From: Entonaema liquescens | Taxonomy: Eukaryota; Ascomycota; Sordariomycetes; Xylariales; Xylariaceae | NCBI GenBank assembly: GCA_902805475.1 | Contig: CADCSX010000002.1 | Span: 3,968,001 to 4,032,000, forward strand | Length of the DNA: 64,000 nt | Direction: 5' to 3' | Part shown: positions 12,835 through 24,437 of the stretch, in pieces | Layout of the letters: the number at the start of each line of letters is the position of its first letter | Position numbering within the stretch: position 1 is the first letter of the stretch | Program-made: the position numbers and the translations under genes | The notes under the pieces: generated by a model | Told to the model about the DNA's origin: nothing | Databases searched by the model: none | What the model saw: only the letters and a program-made list of their open reading frames with translations

Positions 12835-15800
12835 TCATTCAGGTACTCGGCCTTCGAGTCCGGCAACCGTAGCAAGGTTAACTTGGCTTAGCTGCTCGTG
12901 CGCGTCACCGCTTAGTCCAACTCCAGCGAGGAGAGCTATCGACTCCACGACATCCTCCGGCTCTAGCATATGCCATTTAGCCAAGGTGACTTTTGTACTG
13001 GCGCCAACGGTAACGGTGAAGACGTGATCCCTATCGACTTGCGTGCCGCTAAGACCGTTCAAAGCCCTGAACATGTCTTCGTCTGTGAAGTCATCACCCA
13101 TACACAGGACGAATTCAAGCTTCCCTTCTTGACCCTTGCCGTTTTGCTGCCCAGGGGCTATGTGTGCAATGTCGGAATTGTAGTCATTGACCAAGCGCTT
13201 AGCGATCTCGCCTTTGTTGATGAAAGTAGGTCGCACTTCAAGATTGGCCTTTCCTTTCATCACGTCGACCTCCCACTTCTTGACCACGGTCGACTCGAGT
13301 TCCTTATGTAGGGCTTGAGATGAGTGGACACCTTGCTCGGGATCGGCCTGACGATAGTGCCAAGTTAACGCACATCGTTTGCGCTCGATGAATGAGCCTA
13401 GCGATTATATGTTAGCGAAATCAGTAGAAGATGACTACAGGCTGAGCCCTTACCTGGTACGCGGTCGGTATACTTCTGGAAGATTTCGACCACGTCTGCC
13501 TGCCAGCCCATGTCCAGCTTCTCCGCCAAGTTTTCCCAGGTTGTACTGCCGGGATGTCTAATAAAGCTTCCATGCTCTGCACTGAAACCTAGTTCTGAGA
13601 TGTGACCCAGATGCTGCTGCAAGAAATCCTGATCTCTGCCTGAAATAATCCAGACGGCGTTGTGGTGGTCTGCCGCAAGGGCCTTCAGGGTCTGGATAAC
13701 GCGCTCCGATGGAACGGCCGCCTGGGGATCCCTTACAATTGGTGTAAGTGTACCGTCGTAGTCGAACATGAATAAGCGCTTCTTGGCCTCACGGTATTGC
13801 TTTAACATTAGTGTACGGTCCAGTAGCGGTGTGACATTCTGATTCTTGGTAGACGCCAGCGTGCCGACAAGCTTGCGCAGGAATTTCGTAATCCAAACTT
13901 GAACGTTCTGAGTTGCGACGTGCTGGTAGAGGCTCGATTGCATCGCCATACGTTTCTCAGCAGACATAGTAAGAGCGTTATGTATTTGGTGGGCAACATC
14001 GGTGAGATCCCACGGGTTGATATGTATGGCGTCGCGCAGGCTACCTGCAGTACCGCTAAACTCCGACAGGATTAGCGGTCCATGCGTATCGCGTTGGCAC
14101 ACAACATATTCTAGACTGGTCGTGTTCATTCCGTCCCGGACCGAGGTGATCAAGCCAATATCTGCAGCTCTTAGTAATGCGAAATATTCCTCCGGTGACA
14201 AGTACTGCGGATAATGCTGCACTGGTGAAAATCCTAAGCTTCCATATGTGCCGTTAATTCTCATAACCAACTCGTTAACTCTGCTTGCCACTTTATTCTC
14301 TGGTTCCTCGCCTCCCTCTTCAATTGTGTTTGGAGAGGTGACTTGGACTAAGACCACCTTCTCTCTCCAATCAGGATAAAGCTCTAGGAATCTTTCGAAT
14401 GCCATAAGCTTTTGGGCCACACCGCGGACACTATCCAGTCGATCACGTCCCACGATGATTTGCTTGTCCTTATAAAGGTCCTTTAGAGCGTTATACATAT
14501 CCGAGACATCTTTGGACCACGCCTGCTGCTCTACCTTAGTTACGTCAATGCCGATTGGGAAAACGCCAACTTCGACTCGAGACCCATATGCATCTACACC
14601 AACAGAATCTGACGGGAAGTCGAGGATCCGAGTGCAGCAGCTAGCAAAGTGGCGCGAATAGCTGTACGACTGGAAACCGACCAGGTTGGAGCCAAGCATG
14701 CCCTCGAGAACCTCTTTTCTTCGCGGTAGACATCTCAAGAACTCGCTACTAGGGAACGGGCAATGAAGGAAGAACGAGATGTACATGTTGGGCATTCTTT
14801 GCCGTAGCATGCTAGGGAGTAACAGGAGGTAATAGTCGTGAATAACAACGATGTCCCCTGGCTTATAAATCTCAATAATCTTATCGGCGAACTTCAAGTT
14901 GGTACGGAAGTAGTCGGCCCATTCGATGCGCTCCGAGCGGCCATCGTTGGGTTCGTGTTGCTTATAGTGGAATAGGGGGTATATCGTGTGCTCAGCGTAC
15001 CGCCGCCATCGTCCCTGATTGTTTAACGTAATACCCTCGTCGCTCGTCTCATTGTCGTCAGCGAGCCAAACAGGAACTGCTTTAATGCGCCTATCGTGGG
15101 ATAACTGTTGCTCCAACTTCAATTGGTGTTCACGCTTAATCCATAAGCCGTCCACCTCTGGGGGTGTTGGCGGCGCTTCTCCATCCAATGGTATAGGAGC
15201 GGAGAGATGACTCAAACCTGGAATATTGGCTGTCGTGTCTGGGATTGTTTCCGGTGCAGACGATAAGGACTCGGGAGGCGATTCAATCTCGCCCGTCCAT
15301 GCAACTACGCTGTGGTTCCAAGGCGCTTCGTCGGACGAGAGGTAGGAGAACGAGTCAAAAAGGGCCGATTGACCGCGACGATGGTCCAATTCCTATTCGA
15401 AGTTAGTTTCAACGCGAATATTCCCCAAATACTAGATATAACTAACCCATTCTCCATTTTTGAGGTACTTGATAGAGTAAGGTGTTGTAAAAGTGACCGA
15501 GATGATGTTCCCGCTTAGAGCCAAATCAGGAGCAGCAGCTCGGATTTCCGAAATGGACTCCCTCCGCCCCTTTGTGGAGATACTCATCCGTCGCAAGACT
15601 TCGTCGTCCGAAGTCGCACCTTTACCAAATTCGTTGGAGAGGTTCCATCTGATGGGGCTTCCGTCGGAGGCGGTTGATATACACCGCTGCTCTGCGCAGC
15701 AGGATCCCGTGTGAAGTAGCTCGGGCTGGCAGCTTTGGTGGAATCGGTGCTTGTTCGTGACAAATAGGTCGAGGGTTGAATGCCCGGGGTTACGGGAACT

Positions 15801-15955
15801 CTAGTAACGGAATTTCGAAGGTGAGGAGGTAGGTCGGGCGAACCTCCAGAATCGCTTCCGGTGAGCGTTTCGCGAGGGGAAAGAGACATTTGTTCAGCCT
15901 CCTTTATGATGCTGTTGGTGACGAGGGCCTCGGTTTCTTGTCCACGTTCTGCCAT
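12835..15955 (-). CDS. tps2: Trehalose-6-phosphate phosphatase with trehalose-phosphate-synthase-like domain
   Basis: The product is about 975-1000 aa. The start ATG at 15955 opens a Ser/Thr-rich N-terminal region (SLSPRETLTGSDSGG). Clear introns are 15393-15446 and 13398-13453. A glycosyltransferase family 20 domain follows (GDIVVIHDYYLLLLPSML, RDGMNTTSLEYVVCQ), then a HAD phosphatase domain: DYDGTLTPI near 13739-13763 and CMGDDFTDEDMF near 13068-13100. In yeast Tps2 converts trehalose-6-phosphate to trehalose in the cytosolic trehalose synthase complex; the GT20 half is usually non-catalytic there, and its activity here is not judged. Between SDGTSPTN and EFGKGATSDDE (about 15617) the frame shifts by one. 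Either a weak 86-bp intron (15599-15684, GTGTAT...AAG) removes it, or a base is missing. Stop at 12835. Confidence 0.92.
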
Positions 15956-16060
15956 AACTCTTTAGTTTTTGTCTTCTCAAGATAATCAGGTGGCAGAATA
16001 ATAGCGCAGTCTTGAAGTTCTAGCAAACACAAGAGACGAAGGAAGCGGTGACACGAGATA

Positions 16061-16258
16061 AGGGGAAAAGCGCAAGGGCTATAACAACAATTGGTTGATT
16101 TAGGAGAGCCGTTGGCAGTGAAAAAGAAGGTCGGCTATAACCGTGATTACTAGACGAAGGACAACACTGACAGGGCAGTCAAAGCCAGAAAGAAAAACAT
16201 AGAAAAAAGGAGTAGGTAGACATAAGCAACTTCAAATACGGGGAAGGTAAGGTAGGGG
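16061..16258. promoter_or_regulatory. Possible stress-response elements (AGGGG) upstream of tps2
   Basis: AGGGG words lie at 16061-16065 and 16254-16258, roughly 100 and 300 bases upstream of the tps2 start codon. In yeast, trehalose genes are induced through such STRE sites. The word is only five bases long, so chance occurrence is quite possible. Confidence 0.25.
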
Positions 16259-16709
16259 GGGAAAAGTAGTGGGAAGAGTAGAATCTAGAAGGCCAGAACA
16301 GCATGGACTCATAGCGGGGCAATCATCGTCGTCGTGATAATTGGTTTATTCCAGCATTAGGTACGATAGTGGGGCATAGAAGCAAAGTGATGATACCTGA
16401 TAATGATATTGATAGGTGGGAGGTGTGGTAGATGCAACCGGGAGGTTTTGCTCCTTGAGAGAGATGTGGGCTTGGGTTGCCTGACGACAAGTTTTCTTCG
16501 AAATGCGCCAAACCACGGAATCCACTTACAATAGTGAAGAAAAAAAAAAAAAAAAGGTCAAAAGAGAAAATACCAGGCTCGAAGTGATCTGATCTCGGTC
16601 TTTCTTCGTCCCCGGATTTAACCTTGGCGTTTCTGTACCCGACTGCAAAGTATGAAAGCTCAGGTGGGCAGAGCAGCAGATGGTATGTAGGTGTGTACTA
16701 CCTATAATT

Positions 16710-16727
16710 AAAAAAAAAAAAAAAAAA
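16710..16727. repeat. Poly-A run, 18 bp
   Basis: A homopolymer of 18 A; a shorter one of about 16 A lies at 16540-16555. Both are in non-coding sequence. Confidence 0.95.
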
Positions 16728-18354
16728 GGTAACATACAAAAAAAAGCATGTGCTTATTATGATAAAACTGAACCACGGGAGACTCAATTGAGACTCAATT
16801 AAGCAAGGAGAATGAATGGTCGAATTCAAAATAGTCGAATTAAAAGGCACGTTGCACAATCAATTTTAGATGAGCTGACCTATTATAATGTTGTAGAACT
16901 CCCCAGACGAGGTAATTGAAGTGATTGCAGATGATTGCAGATGTATGTTATTCTATGTATTACCTTCGGTAGTGGGGTAAGAACTTTGTGAGCCTGTGAC
17001 GCTGGCACATGCTGAAAGACAGGCTGAGAAGAATTTGTGGAAGACATCATGGACAAGGAGGAAATGGAAAGGCATGGAAAAGCATTGGCCAACGAGGGGG
17101 GGACCCCAGGCTAGTTCTGGGCTACCTGTCTGGCTAGTGTACCTAGTCTAGCTAAATGAGATGAGATACGTACCTTGAGCCAATGACGTATTAGAGGTGT
17201 AACAACTGAGCAAAACATAGCCTAAATGTGACTTCAAGAGAGAAAGAAGCACCGAGGCTGGACGAAGGTATATAGGTATCAAAGTAATTCTATGGGGAAA
17301 GAGAAGAACTAAACGACATACCATCTAACATGTATGCGGACAGGGGATTACTGATGCACAATGCCGAGCAATGTCTACCTCTACCTAGGTAGGTACAGTA
17401 GGTAAAGTATACAGGTAAGTAATGACTACGTTCATAGGTAAGCACTATCGAAACCATCACGATTGGACCTCTCTAACCCCTAACATAGTGTATTCTAAAG
17501 AGTAATCATCCCCACATCAAAGTAAAATAGTCTTGCGACGATACTTTCTTAGAACGGTAAACCCGCGATCGGATATGAATAGGTAACTAGGTAATAACTA
17601 ACATGTTACCGGAATATCTCCATTTCTCCAAGTAAACGTCTCCCGCTAGTGCCCGTGCGCAATATAATCCAAACACCTTGAAAAAGTAACATAGTAGAAA
17701 GTCATACATATTGCGTGTTCGAGACCGGCCTATGTCTCTGCTGCAGTGAAACGGCCCGTCTTTGGGCCTCTCATATATACGACTGGGCTACTAGGCAATT
17801 GACCTCGAAAATAATCCATTTATTGTCCAAGTCGAACCGCAAGGTCACGATATCATGAACCCGATAAACCCCGTTGAAGGAGGTATAAGTAAAAATCCAT
17901 ATGTAGATTTGTAGCCTTGGCTTAATATACATTGGATACCTAGACACGGCTAGATCGAATGTTGATCGAGCTTTGAGCGATTTTACATTGCGGGATTAGT
18001 TGTTGCTATTGCTATATATGAGGGCATTCACGGTCCGGTAACCCCCGCGATACAGCCGATAGTGCTTTTAATCGTGCACCCTACATCTTGCTCTAAAAAT
18101 CGTCCCAAAAATGTAACTCAATTTTAGAGCTTTGCGATAAAGGTTCTGATAAGGTCCATGTGTAGCACTTTGGCACTGCCAGTCGATATACTCGCACCAC
18201 TTTCACGAGCGGTAAAGCACTTGTCCCTATTCCCCTGAAAAGGGGTTCGCATCAATAGTCGCTCTGGAGTTTCCGCTTACATGGAACGGCGACCCATATT
18301 TCTCGGGCCACTTCCACGGGGTAGGAGCTTGGACTACAAATTGCCGTATTGGTA

Positions 18355-19721
18355 TTATCTGCCCAGATTGCCAACGACGCTACTAACCATCACCGCTACT
18401 TCGCGATCCCACCCGCCACTCTTTTCGGCATCTCCTTTAGGGGTCTTCCCCTTGGCAGCTGCAATAGTGCTAGGAGGCTGACTTCCTCGGATAACACATT
18501 CTCTAATAGCCTCTCCTACGCTGTTACGGTTCGTCTTCAATGTACGAGCCGAAACGCCTCCACGATTCACAATCTCTTGAACACGCGTTGCCAAGCTGCT
18601 TGCCATAGTCCTCCAGAAGTAGGATGCAAGCGAACCAGTCTCGAGGTATGCCAGCAAGGGCTGTAGAAGGTTGGATTTATCAGACACGTACTTATGCGCC
18701 GGCAAGAGCGGGTGTGCAGGCGCATTCGTCGACGCCAGGATAATCTCTAAGGCGATTATATTTTGGCATCGCGCAGAAATTTCTGCTAATGTCCTGTCTA
18801 GGGACGGTAGCGTCGCAAGGGACCTTGCCAAAGATGATATAGAGCTCTGTAACGCGTTGCGCAAGTATACCTCGAGTATTTGCAGAAGTAGCTGAGGTGT
18901 CCATTTGTCGAGTTTCGTGCCGGTGATGGGTGATATAAGGTAAAGAGTAATAGCAGCTGATATCGTTCGGGCCTTGACCTCCTCGCTCTGCGCAAAAGTA
19001 GCTGTCCCCGAAGCAGAGCCGATACTAAATTCTCTTATAATCTGTTCCGAGGTGTTCTTGACAGATCTTTCAATTGGTCCTACGATGTTGTCCTGTAAAC
19101 TCTTGATCGCATTGACTTTATCGAGCCCGTGTCCTTCTTCACCCGGTGCCTTCTTATCGAGGATCTCCCGTAATGATAAGATCGTATGTGCGCATCGTAC
19201 TAGAGCCCTATGGTCCTCCTTTTTACTGCTACTGGTCGTAGTAGTTGACGCTGAACTAGATATTTCAGCATGTTGGATCTCGAGCTGGCGGCCCAGTTGA
19301 AGACATCGACCGACAGATCTTCCCAACTTTAGAGTTTCCCATAAGCGAGCAGCAACTTGGCGTACTTCATCAGCTTCGGCATGTTTTTGTATGACTTCTT
19401 TTCCAATTGTTTATAGCTTTCGTTCAAGCTCTTAACCTGATTATCGATTTCAAATATTATCTTCCCACTTGCTTCTGTCTGCTCTTTGGTATAGGTTAAG
19501 AGTGGGATCGCGGACCGGGTAGTAAGAAGGTCGATATGAGAGTCGACCTCTTGAGCATCGAAGAGCACTTTAGACAACGGTGTTGAGAGATCCAAGGGAG
19601 TATCGTTGGGGTTGTTGGTAGCAAGCACAAGGCTATTAGCGAATGAAGAGGGGCTGAAATCCGGGTCGAGAAAGGCATTGTAGTCGACATACGACGCGTC
19701 TTCATCCTCGTTGGCTGCCAT
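18355..19721 (-). CDS. cog5: Conserved oligomeric Golgi complex subunit 5, with an apparent frameshift
   Basis: The start ATG at 19721 gives MAANEDEDASYVDYNAFLD, then PDFSPSSFANSLVLATNN and TPLSKVLFDAQEVDSHIDLL, the conserved N-terminus of fungal COG5. After SYKQLEK the frame runs to an early stop at 19329. The neighbouring frame carries on at once with EVIQKHAEADEVRQVAARL, WETLKLGRSVGRCLQLGRQ and the rest of the family sequence to the stop at 18355. Adding one base at about 19396-19404 (the TTCTTTT/AAAAGAA stretch) joins both into about 455 aa, the usual length. COG5 is part of lobe B of the COG tether, which acts in retrograde transport within the Golgi. No intron signal explains the shift. 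Sequencing deletion is likelier than gene loss. Confidence 0.88.
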
Positions 19722-20270
19722 CTAAGTGATTAGCGCAATTAGGACAATTTTGACGTCCCAATTGCTGCTCAATGCGAAGAAGGGATGTCTTAACGTATTG
19801 TCCAAAGTATCATTGTCTAAGGTACACAATTCACAGGTTGGTTTACCATCGGCGGTACCTAAAAGTGGTAACAGGTAATGCATAGGTATTGTTAGGTACC
19901 CCGCTAATCGATAACAGTAGACTTACAAGTAGAAGTCAAGCCACGTGAAAGCTCTACGTTTCCAGCCACGAGAGCCACGAGAGCCACAAACATCGGCTCC
20001 CCTTTCATCAATCATCGGTGACATAATAATTCAAATAATCTTCTTAATCAAGAAAACATTCCGTGAAAATTCATGCTCATATTGTGAGTACTTAACATAA
20101 CCCATAACAGTAATAGTCATATCATTCAAAACAATTCTTTGTAATTTGAAAAGCCTTTTAAACTAATGGTCCAACATTACTCGTGCCAATTCGGATTTCC
20201 CGAACCCCAGGTTTACTACCTGATATAATCGTTTCTTATGTCCTATTATCCCGCCAACCCCTTCCCATAA
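19722..20270. other. Intergenic region, no gene seen
   Basis: This is the COG5 promoter side and the 3' flank of the glycine-rich gene. It holds a short tandem GAGCCAC repeat near 19965-19990 and is otherwise AT-rich. Confidence 0.6.
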
Positions 20271-20597
20271 TTAGATACCGTAGCTCTTGAACGCACTGCC
20301 ATCATTCTTCTTAGCGGCTCCGCCTGCACCGGTAACACCGCCGACAGTGTTCCCTACAGAGCTTGTAACGCCGCCAACAGTGTTGCCTACACCTTCTGTG
20401 GTCTGGCCTACGGCGTTGCCTACTCCCCTAGTAGTCGAGTTCAAGCCTTTGCCGAGTCCTTCTGTGGTGCTGCCGACGGCACCCCCGAGACCCCCGAGAA
20501 GACCGCCTTGGCCGTTAGCCTTCTCCCCCCCAGTTAGGACGTTATCGACTCCACCGACTAGACCACCGAGGAGTCCACCGTTCTGGTTGTTCGACAT
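20271..20597 (-). CDS. Glycine-rich internally repetitive small protein, 108 aa
   Basis: A single exon starts MSNNQNGGLLGGLVGGVDN. Most of the protein is built of degenerate 7-11 residue units of the type GVGNxVGxTTE and GGVTSSVGNTVGGVTG, with an early GGLLGGLGGAVG block. The C-terminus (AAKKNDGSAFKSYGI) is not repetitive. There is no signal peptide. The amphipathic Gly/Val/Thr repeats resemble small hydrophilin-like proteins found widely in filamentous fungi, whose function I cannot name with confidence. Codon usage and an uninterrupted frame across the repeat support a real gene. The opposite-strand frame at 20287-20622 is its shadow. Confidence 0.75.
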   Translation of the reverse strand: MSNNQNGGLLGGLVGGVDNVLTGGEKANGQGGLLGGLGGAVGSTTEGLGKGLNSTTRGVGNAVGQTTEGVGNTVGGVTSSVGNTVGGVTGAGGAAKKNDGSAFKSYGI

Positions 20598-22428
20598 TGT
20601 GGGTTGTGGAGTAATTAGGTAAGTTCTCGTGCGTAGGTTGTGAGTTCAAGTGAGATATGATATAATGCAACTTCTTGTAGATTGTTTAACAGATGGAGCT
20701 TTGTAGTTAATTTTTTTATATTCTTCTTCTTAACATGCCTGAAGACTTCCTTCAACTTATATCCTCAAAAGAGCCCGTCCCAACTCCTATATTCTCATGA
20801 GCCACACGGATAATATGATGTAATATCTCCAGGCATATCAATGCTTACCTAGGAAGAAAAGCCACATGAACGCATACTTCATGTGGCTTGCGTCAGAGTT
20901 GGTGGGTTGGTGTGGGTAGAAACTTGATCCTTTAGGCTTGTCCAACCCCAGAACCAAGATCCAGATTTCTCGTGAGCCATTCGTAATCCGGTAGACTGGC
21001 TTGCGGCCCGGATACTGACCTGAAAAATGGTTTGATTTGCTGATCTGGATCTGCAGGTCTCCAGTGACGCTAATAGCCTTAGCGACCAACAACCAGGAAC
21101 GAGTTACAAGTGGCGTCATCCGTGGAGAGATCGTCGATGATCGATGGATCGAACGATTTTATGAAGCCGAAATGGCAACCAGGTCAACCGCACAAAGTGA
21201 TTGTTTGGTTAGAATAATTCATTTGCTTCACATACCCAGTGTTGACTTGTCATTGCTGCATTCTCGTACACTGCACACCGACAGCTAGCTCATTATACGA
21301 AGGGCTCAGGAATAACAACCCACTTAAGAGGGTAATCCCCCTAAGAGAAAAACTACACTGTGTTCGAAAATTGGGTGCTACTAATTACGGAGCATTAACC
21401 TAAAAAGAGAGTCTCCTTTGATTATCATCTTCCTATCATAGCAGACATATCTTAGGACATACCAATACTCCCATCCTAATCACACCGTTTAATAAGCTAT
21501 CGTCCAACCTTTAAACTTGTCCGTTACGCCTAAGAAGTCAGAGACTCAGGGTTGGTCTATCAACTGTTAGTTAGGAGACCTTTGGTCACTTCGAGCAGAG
21601 ATGAGTTACGAAATTTCATGTTCATCGGCAGAGTCTGCCTCTGCACATTTGAATTCTTATCACTGGAATCGACTGATAGGTTTAATTGTATGAAGTAACT
21701 TACAGCTCTAAATTGGTCATTTCATTATCTAGTAGGCAATAAACCCCAGGATATAAACAAGACAAAGTCCAACCACTCTTCCTTAAGTACTATCAGTTAC
21801 GAATTAGTCATCTTATGCTTGGTGGGTATTCATCCTCAGATCCATTACGCAGTTAGGTCCTATTCAAGACTTCAAGAGCTCATCGCCATTAGATTATGTC
21901 GATCTAAGTGGTTATTTATAACAGAGCTGATGAAGTAGTATCACCTGTGTGTTGCAACGTATTAGTTAGTGTGATATAAGAGCTCTTGTGTGTGAATCGT
22001 ATCCATCATGACCATGAAAGGTTCCAACTAAAGTGAAGTGCCCAAGTAATAACACATGACTGGTCAGAATCAGCAGTGCTAAGAATGATATACTGGTTAA
22101 TATGCTGTCCCCGAAGCACCATTACGTCTCCATAAAGTACCTCTACTCTCCAAATTTGCAAATAATACCTATCATCAGAACTGAGTGACCCTTATAGACG
22201 CAGCTAAATCCACATATATTGCCAGAATAGGGGTTTGTATAACAACGTAATTACCTACCAATTAGTGTATAATCGACCTCAACTGCATTATTGGGCACAC
22301 GCATATTTGAGAGCCTGATGATTTCTATAATGTGGCCAACCAGCTTCATGACTAGTAAACTGAAGCATGCTCTTTATTTTGTTCGATATAAGACCTTTGA
22401 AGTTGAGCATTGAGAAGCTAACAGAAAC
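20598..22428. other. Intergenic region with a strong hairpin and one doubtful ORF
   Basis: A frame at 20838-21119 on the minus strand (93 aa, MTPLVTRSWLLVAKAISV) starts with ATG but matches no family I know. It overlaps a perfect hairpin at 20859-20889. From about 21290 to 22400 the sequence is AT-rich and free of long ORFs. Confidence 0.5.
20859..20889. repeat. Perfect 12-bp inverted repeat (hairpin, 7-nt loop)
   Basis: AAGCCACATGAA at 20859-20870 is followed after seven bases by its exact reverse complement at 20878-20889. It lies about 410 bases downstream of... the glycine-rich gene's start, that is, on its promoter side. It could be a binding site for a dimeric regulator or a transcript hairpin. 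Confidence 0.85.
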
Positions 22429-24437
22429 CTAGAAGACGAAAACAAATTCCTCGTTCTGGAGGTCAGTCAAGTTTTCAAATGCTCTCTCACCAGGCCTTTC
22501 CATATCCCCATCAGAAGGGCCATTTACATCACCTTCCTCCACACCTCTCGCATTCTTGTTGGCTCCATTGCTATTTTGCCGCGCTGCTGCGATATCCTCC
22601 GGAGAATCTAGACTGGTATCAACTATAACGGCACTTTTACCCATAGCTACACGTCTCTTGGCGTGGCCTGCATTTAAAATCTTGAGGTAGGTAGTAGTTA
22701 TCATGACCAAGACGATGATCGCGATATAAAGTGCCAGATTCGAACGCAGGCCCTTAGCATAGCCTGGCGCCTCGGTCTGTGAGTAAAGCAGCGGCCCAAT
22801 CACATTTCCTACAGATTGGCCGATAAAAAGGATTGCATTGGTACACTTTTTCTTGGTGTCTCCAGCTGTGTTTTGAGATGCCCATGAATAAATGAGCGGA
22901 GCTTTTGTATATACGTTAGTACTTGTGTCGGAAACACCATATAATACTACTCACTAATTCCGGGATAAACAGAAATAAGATAGTATCCAGCTAAAAGGGG
23001 TGCTCGATGAGAAGCGTCTCGAGGAAGTACCATAAGCATAACACAGCCAGCTATGGGGGGTAGACAAAGTGCAGCGATGACGGGCCCCTTCATCTTTATC
23101 TTCTGGGCTATGAAAGCCCCTCCAACAGTTGCGACTAGCTGTACAAATCCGAAAGGGATGTTGAAGAGAATAGTTCCGAACGGGTCGAATCCAAAAGTCT
23201 TTACTATCAGGGGTCCGAATGTCGATATACCACCGGACGGGATACTGATCGAGAACAGCAGTGCGAACCAGAGCCACGACTTTGGATCCAGCAGAGCCTC
23301 CTTGAGATGGTCGTTTCTCCACTCGCGTGATACCACGCCCATTTGGTTCATGCGTAATCGCTCCACGGCTATCAGCTTCTCGTTCTCGCTTAGGAACTTT
23401 GCTTCTACTGGCGAATCTGGCATGAAGGCCAACATAACGAAGCTGAATGCAACGGTTATGATTCCGAAAAACAGAAATATGATCTACATGCTGTTGTTAG
23501 CCTAAGATACCTACGGCGAATACTATACCATAGTTATAGATAATCACCTGATAGGAACGTAACCGCGACGATATATGACCCAGGCCATAAGTGATCAAAC
23601 TGCCAAACTTTGTGCTCCTTAGTAACCAAGTTTCTCATAGAATGCTAACCTTTACTTACCATATTTGTGAATCCATTCATAGCGCTATGGTGTTTGGTAT
23701 TAGCATGCTTTCAATGTGGTATGCCATCTCAGGGGCTCTTCGAAGTTGCGATGCATCTAGAGTATTGTACTTCGAACACAAGTCCGACTTATGCTCCTCA
23801 AATCACATCGTGAAAAAGGTATGGCTTATACTAGAAACCCAGGCTATACTTACTACCAATAGCTAGTTCGAACAGTCTGCTCTCTCCTCCTCCACCACAT
23901 CTGCGTAATAGCCACAAAGCTAGGCGCAACACTCGCCTCAAACACGCCCAGGAAGAAACGCGTGGCCAGGAGACCGCCGAAATTATGCGCAGCCGCCATG
24001 CACGTGAGCGAGACGCCCCAGAGCAGCACCATCGCGCTCGTAAATTTGGCGATGGGCAGGCGCACGAGCAGCCACGCCAGCGGCGGCTGCATAACCAGCT
24101 GTGCCAGGTACACGACGCTGCCCAGCCAACTGTACTGGTCGCCCACGAGTCCCGTGTCCTCGATCAACCCGAATACAGAAGCGTACGCGAGCGTCGTCTT
24201 GTCGAGCCCCTGGAGAAAGTACACTGTCAGCATGAGGGGGAGTATAACGGTGTCGATGCGACGCAGGACACGCGCCGACTCCGCCGGAGTTACGGAGATC
24301 CTCTGCCCCGCGACGTTTTTGGCGAGGAACGAGGCTGCGATGTCTCTGCTGCCATTGCTGCCGTGCCCGTCGTGATGGGTATTTGGCGGCGGGGTTGCAT
24401 GTTCGACTTCTGCTGCTGACGGTTTGGTCACACTCAT
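22429..24437 (-). CDS. Major facilitator transporter, allantoate permease (DAL5-like) type
   Basis: Five exons join to 556 aa: 24437-23854, 23684-23660, 23607-23548, 23483-22955 and 22901-22429. The introns are 169, 52, 64 and 53 bp. The phases fit exactly, and the 25-nt exon 2 encodes the end of YAMNGFTNM. After a polar N-terminus come RIDTVILPLMLTVYFLQGLD and KTTLAYASVFG, then LGVFEASVAPSFVAITQMWW, typical of the anion:cation symporter branch of the MFS, with about 12 membrane segments and a polar acidic tail. Family members import allantoate, nicotinate, biotin precursors or similar carboxylates across the plasma membrane; the substrate here is not predictable. The frame extends upstream to a TTG at 24485, but the first ATG is 24437. 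Confidence 0.9.

Larger units (their letters stand above)
15956..18354. other. Intergenic region: Tps2 promoter side and COG5 3' flank
   Basis: No gene supported. It contains two A-runs (16540-16555 and 16710-16727), a direct repeat of GAGACTCAATT near 16780-16800, and TAGGTA-rich sequence near 17380-17420. ORFs on the minus strand at 16323-17092 are low-complexity and one starts at TTG. Confidence 0.55.

Noticed and set aside
20287..20622. Pro/Thr-rich 111-codon ORF on the plus strand
   Set aside because: Antisense of the glycine-rich repeat gene; the minus-strand frame has the coherent repeat and a proper ATG.
20838..21119. 93-codon minus-strand ORF
   Set aside because: Although it has an ATG, it spans a perfect hairpin, resembles no family and has no supporting splice or codon signal.
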